Below, piece after piece: positions 60,846 through 64,000 of a stretch of 64,000 bases of DNA; the first letter of the stretch is position 1; every line of letters starts with the position of its first letter. This DNA comes from JACMRP01 sp047302465. GTDB lineage: Bacteria > Bdellovibrionota > Bdellovibrionia > Bdellovibrionales > Bdellovibrionaceae. The notes under the pieces are model-generated. The model saw only the letters and a program-made list of their open reading frames with translations, searched no databases and was not told the origin of the DNA. A program made the translations under genes and the position numbers. The stretch is taken from NCBI RefSeq assembly GCF_047302465.1, contig NZ_CP178621.1:4212970-4276969 (forward strand), written 5' to 3'.

Positions 60846-61403
60846 CTACTCTCCAGCGGTCTCTTGAGCCTGAGCACCGTTGTTGGCACCCTTAGCTGGA
60901 TAGATTTTGATTTTCTTATAAAGGCCTTCACCCAATGAACGGCTTTTTACACGTGGGTCTTGAGCCAAGTATTGGTGAACGATTTTGCGATCTTTTGGAG
61001 GAAGGGCTCTGTAATATACAGACTTACCTTGCTCGATAGCGATCGTCTTAAGATTTTCTGCGCGCTCAATCAAAGCTGCTGCAGATTCGTCACGGTAGCC
61101 ACCGCAATCCACAGTGATATTTGTCTTATCTTCTGGGAAGTTGTGCTGAACTACGCGCTTAAGGAACAGTTGGAAAGCATCCAACATTTGGCCTTTTTTA
61201 TCTTTCAAAAGCTCTTCGTCTGAGCCAGAGAATTCGATAGCCAATACGCCTTCTGAATCCGCTTCTTTCTCATAGGAAATTTTAAAAGAAAGATCGAATT
61301 GTCCCTTTTCAATAATACCAGTCAAAGTGTTATGAACAAGAGTCTCTACTTCTCCACCACTTTTACTTTTGCCGCCAAACAGTTTACTAAAAAATCCGGC
61401 CAT
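60846..61403 (-). CDS. jag: Jag/KhpB-type RNA-binding protein without the Jag-N domain
   Basis: A 185-residue cytoplasmic protein. The KH-like domain lies about 20-110 (LLKDKKGQMLDAFQLFLKRV; ITVDCGGYRDESAAALIERA). The R3H domain lies about 125-165 (LPPKDRKIVHQYLAQDPRVK, GEGLYKKIKIYPA). The short N terminus (MAGFFSKLFGGKSKSGG) replaces the Jag-N domain found in Gram-positive Jag/KhpB. Position between yidC and mnmE is the classic one. Members bind RNA and affect cell division and envelope; here that is only family knowledge. Confidence 0.9.
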   Translation of the reverse strand: MAGFFSKLFGGKSKSGGEVETLVHNTLTGIIEKGQFDLSFKISYEKEADSEGVLAIEFSGSDEELLKDKKGQMLDAFQLFLKRVVQHNFPEDKTNITVDCGGYRDESAAALIERAENLKTIAIEQGKSVYYRALPPKDRKIVHQYLAQDPRVKSRSLGEGLYKKIKIYPAKGANNGAQAQETAGE

Positions 61404-61412
61404 TTTGTCCTC

Positions 61413-63014
61413 CTAGGCAGTCACTTTTTTCGAGTCTTTTAAAAAGAAATATTGTTGAACGATACCGAATACCGCGCTGACCGTCATATACAGGGCCAAT
61501 CCGCTTGGTAATTGAAGCATAAATAGAGTGAAAACCAATGGCAAGAAAGCCATGATTTTCGCTTGCGCAGGATCCATCGTGGTTGGAGTCATCTTCTGTT
61601 GCAAGAACATAGTCAGACCCACCAAAATTGGCAGCACAAAGAACTTATCTGGAGAGCTCAAATCTGTAATCCATCCATAGAATGGAGAATGATAAAGCTC
61701 GATACTAGAACCGATCACACGATAAAGAGCGAAGAAAATAGGAATTTGCAAAAGCATCGGCAAGCAACCGCCAAGTGGGTTTGCTTTATGCTCTTTCATC
61801 AACGCCATGGTCTCACGATTCAGAGCCATTGGATCGTTTTTGTATTTTTCACGAAGGTTTTGCAGAAGAGGTTGGATCTTTTGCATAGCTTTCATAGATT
61901 TTGCAGACATGATCGCAAAAGGAAGTACGCAAAAGCGCACCAACAAAGTTAGTAGGATAATCGCAATACCCCAGTTACCAACCATGCTAAAGCACGCTTT
62001 CATTACATAAAGCAGTGGGCGCGCAATCACTTCAAAGAACCCGTGATCGATAACCGCTGGCAGCTCAGCATCTACATGCTTCAAAGTTTCGATGTTTTTA
62101 GGGCCAGCGAAGAAGATCTGTTCTAGAGAGAATTTTGGCAAATTCGCAGCTGGCTTATAGATCAGCTCTGCCTTCGCAGTTTTGCCTTCTGGGCTTGCAG
62201 TCACAGATGTTTCAGGAATGATTTCAGATTTATCCAAAATCGCTGCTGCAAAATACTGAGAACTTACAGAAACTAAAGATACGCTTGGGAATTGCTTCGC
62301 GACGTTTTCTTTAGCAGCACTGAAATTTACAGTCTCTGTTTTACCGTTATGTTTTACGAAGAAATCTTGGTGTTGGTAAGATGGGAATAACCAAGACGTG
62401 CTTTGCGGAACTGTGATTTTCTCTGGAACTACGAAAGTAAGTCCTTGAGCAACTTGTTCATTGGGATTTTCAACGACAACTTTATTAGTAAATGCTTGCT
62501 TCTCTGAATCGTATTTCAAGGTACGAGTCACGGTGCTAGTACCGACTTGAGCGACACCCACATATTGTCCTGGAGCTTCTTCTTTTAGATCGAACTCCAA
62601 AGGTTTTTGTTGGCTCAAAAGCTTCATTTCAAACAAAGTATCTGTTTCGCTTTGTCCAAGAAGAATCGGCTTCTTCTCGTAGTCGATATACTTGTTCAAT
62701 ACGACATTCTTCAAACCCATTCCATGATTTGTGATCGTGAACGTGATGTTTTGATCTTGGAATTGATATTCTTTTTCTGTGATTTGACCTTGGGTCGGAG
62801 TGCTTTGCGCTTCTACTGTTGCAGGAGCTGCGGCTGCCGCATCAGGAGTTGCTGTTTTAGCAGCTTCTTTCGTCGCGGTTTTTTGTGCTGGTTTATTGTA
62901 GTTAGGATATTTTTTTGTCAGATAGGTCTGCCAACCAAACCAAACGGCGGCGACCAATACGACTGCGAAGATAGTTTTAGGATCAAAGAAAGAACTTTTA
63001 TTTTGTTCTTGCAT
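61413..63014 (-). CDS. yidC: Membrane protein insertase YidC
   Basis: Inner-membrane insertase. The 533 residues from ATG 63014 have an N-terminal membrane helix (TIFAVVLVAAVWFGWQTYL) and an Ala/Thr/Lys-rich linker. A large periplasmic beta domain (about 90-330) follows, and then the conserved five-helix core (VMKACFSMVGNWGIAIILLT; NPLGGCLPMLLQIPIFFALY; LPLVFTLFMLQLPSGLALYM). I chose ATG 63014 because GGAG lies 6 nt upstream; the longer frame starts inside yidD. It overlaps yidD by 17 bp. Confidence 0.97.
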   Translation of the reverse strand: MQEQNKSSFFDPKTIFAVVLVAAVWFGWQTYLTKKYPNYNKPAQKTATKEAAKTATPDAAAAAPATVEAQSTPTQGQITEKEYQFQDQNITFTITNHGMGLKNVVLNKYIDYEKKPILLGQSETDTLFEMKLLSQQKPLEFDLKEEAPGQYVGVAQVGTSTVTRTLKYDSEKQAFTNKVVVENPNEQVAQGLTFVVPEKITVPQSTSWLFPSYQHQDFFVKHNGKTETVNFSAAKENVAKQFPSVSLVSVSSQYFAAAILDKSEIIPETSVTASPEGKTAKAELIYKPAANLPKFSLEQIFFAGPKNIETLKHVDAELPAVIDHGFFEVIARPLLYVMKACFSMVGNWGIAIILLTLLVRFCVLPFAIMSAKSMKAMQKIQPLLQNLREKYKNDPMALNRETMALMKEHKANPLGGCLPMLLQIPIFFALYRVIGSSIELYHSPFYGWITDLSSPDKFFVLPILVGLTMFLQQKMTPTTMDPAQAKIMAFLPLVFTLFMLQLPSGLALYMTVSAVFGIVQQYFFLKDSKKVTA

Positions 63015-63267
63015 GAGTGTCTCCAGCGCACGTGCACGCAGGAACCGGGTCATAACCGAAGGTTCCGCCTGGACGGCATTTCAAGATTCTTTTCGTAACG
63101 AGATAAATTGCTGAGAAAAAAGAGTGGGTTTTGATCGCCTCCACTGCATATTCAGAACAGCTTGGCGTGAAACGACACGCGCCGCCCATATGAGTGGTTC
63201 CGAGAGTTCTATAAGCACCTACAAATAACAAGAGAGATGCTCTAGGTAGACTTTCGAAGAATCTCAA
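62998..63267 (-). CDS. yidD: Membrane protein insertion efficiency factor YidD
   Basis: A small membrane-associated protein encoded between rnpA and yidC in most bacteria. Recognisable core: GACRFTPSCSEYAVEAIKTH, then KRILKCRPGGTFGYDPVP with the conserved cysteines. The frame stays open far upstream through rnpA, but the family begins around RFFESLPRASLLLFVGAYRT. I therefore place the start at TTG 63267 (89 aa), which overlaps the end of rnpA by 26 bp. No strong Shine-Dalgarno is seen, so coupling to rnpA is likely. Start position is uncertain by several codons. Confidence 0.8.
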   Translation of the reverse strand: MRFFESLPRASLLLFVGAYRTLGTTHMGGACRFTPSCSEYAVEAIKTHSFFSAIYLVTKRILKCRPGGTFGYDPVPACTCAGDTHARTK

Positions 63268-63613
63268 GACCGGTGTCCATAGCTTTCTTAAATTCCTCGA
63301 AGTTGAGTCCTTTATAAAAGCTCTGGTCAATAGGTTTAAAGATGATGTTGATGGAAGCGTCAATCGGTGATCCTTGTTGGTTCGACCTTGTGACGAAGTC
63401 TCTAAAGTATTCTTTGACCCAACGCTTGAGCTTATTGCGTACAACAGCAGAGCCGACTTTGCGACTTGCTGTAACGCCAAAATGCAGACCCTTTTGATCT
63501 ACTTTCGTGTAGTTCAAAAGGAGCCACTTCGTGGGCCAGGCTCTTTTTCCAATTTTTTTTAAAGAGAGAAACTCGGAGCTTCGTTTAATTACAACGGGCT
63601 TACTATTTTCCAC
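63242..63613 (-). CDS. rnpA: Ribonuclease P protein component
   Basis: Protein subunit of RNase P, which matures tRNA 5' ends. The 123 residues have the RNR-type signature VVRNKLKRWVKEYFRDF and the preceding FGVTASRKVGSAV. The C-terminal INIIFKPIDQ fits the IxxxRxxxxxxF end strand region. The GTG start at 63613 overlaps the end of rpmH by 11 bp. No good Shine-Dalgarno is visible. Confidence 0.93.
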   Translation of the reverse strand: MENSKPVVIKRSSEFLSLKKIGKRAWPTKWLLLNYTKVDQKGLHFGVTASRKVGSAVVRNKLKRWVKEYFRDFVTRSNQQGSPIDASINIIFKPIDQSFYKGLNFEEFKKAMDTGLEILRKST

Positions 63614-63752
63614 CAGTTGAAACCGTTAAACGTTTTCTTCCTTTTGCGCGACGACGAGAAATAACTTCTTGTCCTGCTTTTGTAGCCATTCTTGCTCTGA
63701 AACCGTGAGTGCCTTTACGACGACGATTGCTTGGTTGATATGTACGTTTCAT
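63603..63752 (-). CDS. rpmH: Ribosomal protein L34
   Basis: A 49-residue basic protein reading MKRTYQPSNRRRKGTHGFRA, then RMATKAGQEVISRRRAKGRK and RLTVSTGGK before TAG. It matches L34 over its whole length. Start ATG 63752 is behind AGGAGTTGAAA. It heads the conserved rpmH-rnpA-yidD-yidC-jag-mnmE-mnmG-rsmG operon. Confidence 0.98.
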   Translation of the reverse strand: MKRTYQPSNRRRKGTHGFRARMATKAGQEVISRRRAKGRKRLTVSTGGK

Positions 63753-63789
63753 TTTCAACTCCTAGTGAAACATTAATGACGCCTACAGG

Positions 63790-63828
63790 CGCCCACCGGT
63801 TTGGCCAAGTGCCTAAAAACCGCCCACC
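63790..63828. repeat. Direct repeats in the rpmH leader
   Basis: CGCCCACC occurs at 63790-63797 and 63821-63828, a 31-bp period. On the minus strand these are two GGTGGGCG copies in the rpmH leader, and between them CGGTTT can pair with AAACCG. A role in leader folding or L34 autoregulation is speculative. Confidence 0.4.
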
Positions 63829-63844
63829 AAATACGTGGAACGCG

Positions 63845-63873
63845 AATTAATCACAATGCAGCAATAAGGTCAA
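63845..63873 (-). promoter_or_regulatory. rpmH: Promoter candidate of the rpmH operon
   Basis: On the minus strand TTGACC (63873-63868) and TTAATT (63850-63845) are exactly 17 bp apart. The -35 is good and the -10 weak. The predicted transcript begins near 63838, leaving a leader of about 85 nt. Confidence 0.45.
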
Positions 63874-63917
63874 CTGTTGAAAACTCTGAAAGGCCCTGCT
63901 AAAGCTTTTTGGCATTC

Positions 63918-63926
63918 TGCTATAAA
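63918..63926 (+). promoter_or_regulatory. Extended -10 candidate reading rightwards out of the window
   Basis: TGC followed by TATAAA (63921-63926) is a good extended -10 on the plus strand, without a matching -35. It would drive a gene beyond the right edge, possibly dnaA by analogy with common origin gene order. No exact DnaA box (TTATCCACA) is present in 63753-64000. Confidence 0.25.
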
Positions 63927-64000
63927 TCTGATCACGAGCGTAAAGGGCTTAGGAACTGGGAACTACGAAAACTTAGGCTTTTGAAAATAGGGGTACGTAC

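Noticed and set aside
63847..63855. DnaA-box-like TTAATCACA near the right edge
   Set aside because: It has two mismatches to TTATCCACA and stands alone, so it is not evidence for an origin in the window.

Overview
The window reads as the replication-origin-side end of a chromosome from a Bdellovibrio-like predatory bacterium (Bdellovibrionota). This rests on recall of family and gene order, not on a search. Supporting points are the block rpmH-rnpA-yidD-yidC-jag-mnmE-mnmG-rsmG followed by parS/parA/parB/bactofilin and an atpF'-F-H-A-G-D-C cluster, a PilT ATPase beside RNase G, many secreted hydrolases and lipoproteins, and a delta-type AtpF with a signal-peptide-like N terminus. It is gene-dense, with no rRNA, tRNA, CRISPR array, transposase or prophage visible. 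No stretch above 300 bp lacks a gene; the longest non-coding stretches are about 248 bp (right edge), 240 bp (32203-32442) and 230 bp (30441-30670).

Layout. 1-1778: the 5' part of a large secreted Cys-rich protein running off the left edge. 1876-4604: RNase G and PilT, divergent. 4665-8158: nucleoside salvage operon (deoC, deoA, punA, one unknown). 8298-9542: subtilisin-like lipoprotein behind a folded leader. 9646-15553: asnS, a three-gene acyl-CoA carboxylase and a TerC-family membrane protein. 15557-21085 (minus): a secreted protein with a caspase-like His/Cys arrangement, tatB-tatC, an unknown gene with its own promoter/operator, and a double-domain M16 peptidase. 21104-29172 (plus): hemW, grpE, a zinc-finger-less J protein, a periplasmic-binding-fold lipoprotein, two DksA/TraR-type genes and lon. 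29238-32202 (minus): accessory envelope genes, including a three-gene operon headed by an HTH/coiled-coil protein. 32443-33642: patatin-like phospholipase.

33715-41118 (minus): a NADH dehydrogenase operon holding only the seven membrane-arm subunits (AHJKLMN). 41234-44755: mfd. 44752-48030: an outer-membrane-like protein and two peptidoglycan-active enzymes (NagZ-like, SleB-like). 48094-53915 (minus): the F1 sector plus stator b/b' of ATP synthase, without a and c. 54022-56235 (minus): parA-parB-bactofilin overlapping end to end. 56321-56897: two inverted parS sites around a small lipoprotein gene. 56899-63752 (minus): the rpmH-to-rsmG operon.

The genes cover energy conversion (Nuo membrane arm, ATP synthase), membrane protein insertion and export (YidC, YidD, Tat), chromosome segregation, RNA maturation and modification, and envelope or prey degradation. 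The observations most worth a second look are a compact three-way-junction leader whose closing stem captures the ribosome binding site of a DksA-like gene with a broken zinc finger, the secreted caspase-like protein, the parS pair enclosing a third site with separated half-sites, and an intrinsic terminator whose 3' arm and U-tract double as the ribosome binding site and start codon of deoC.
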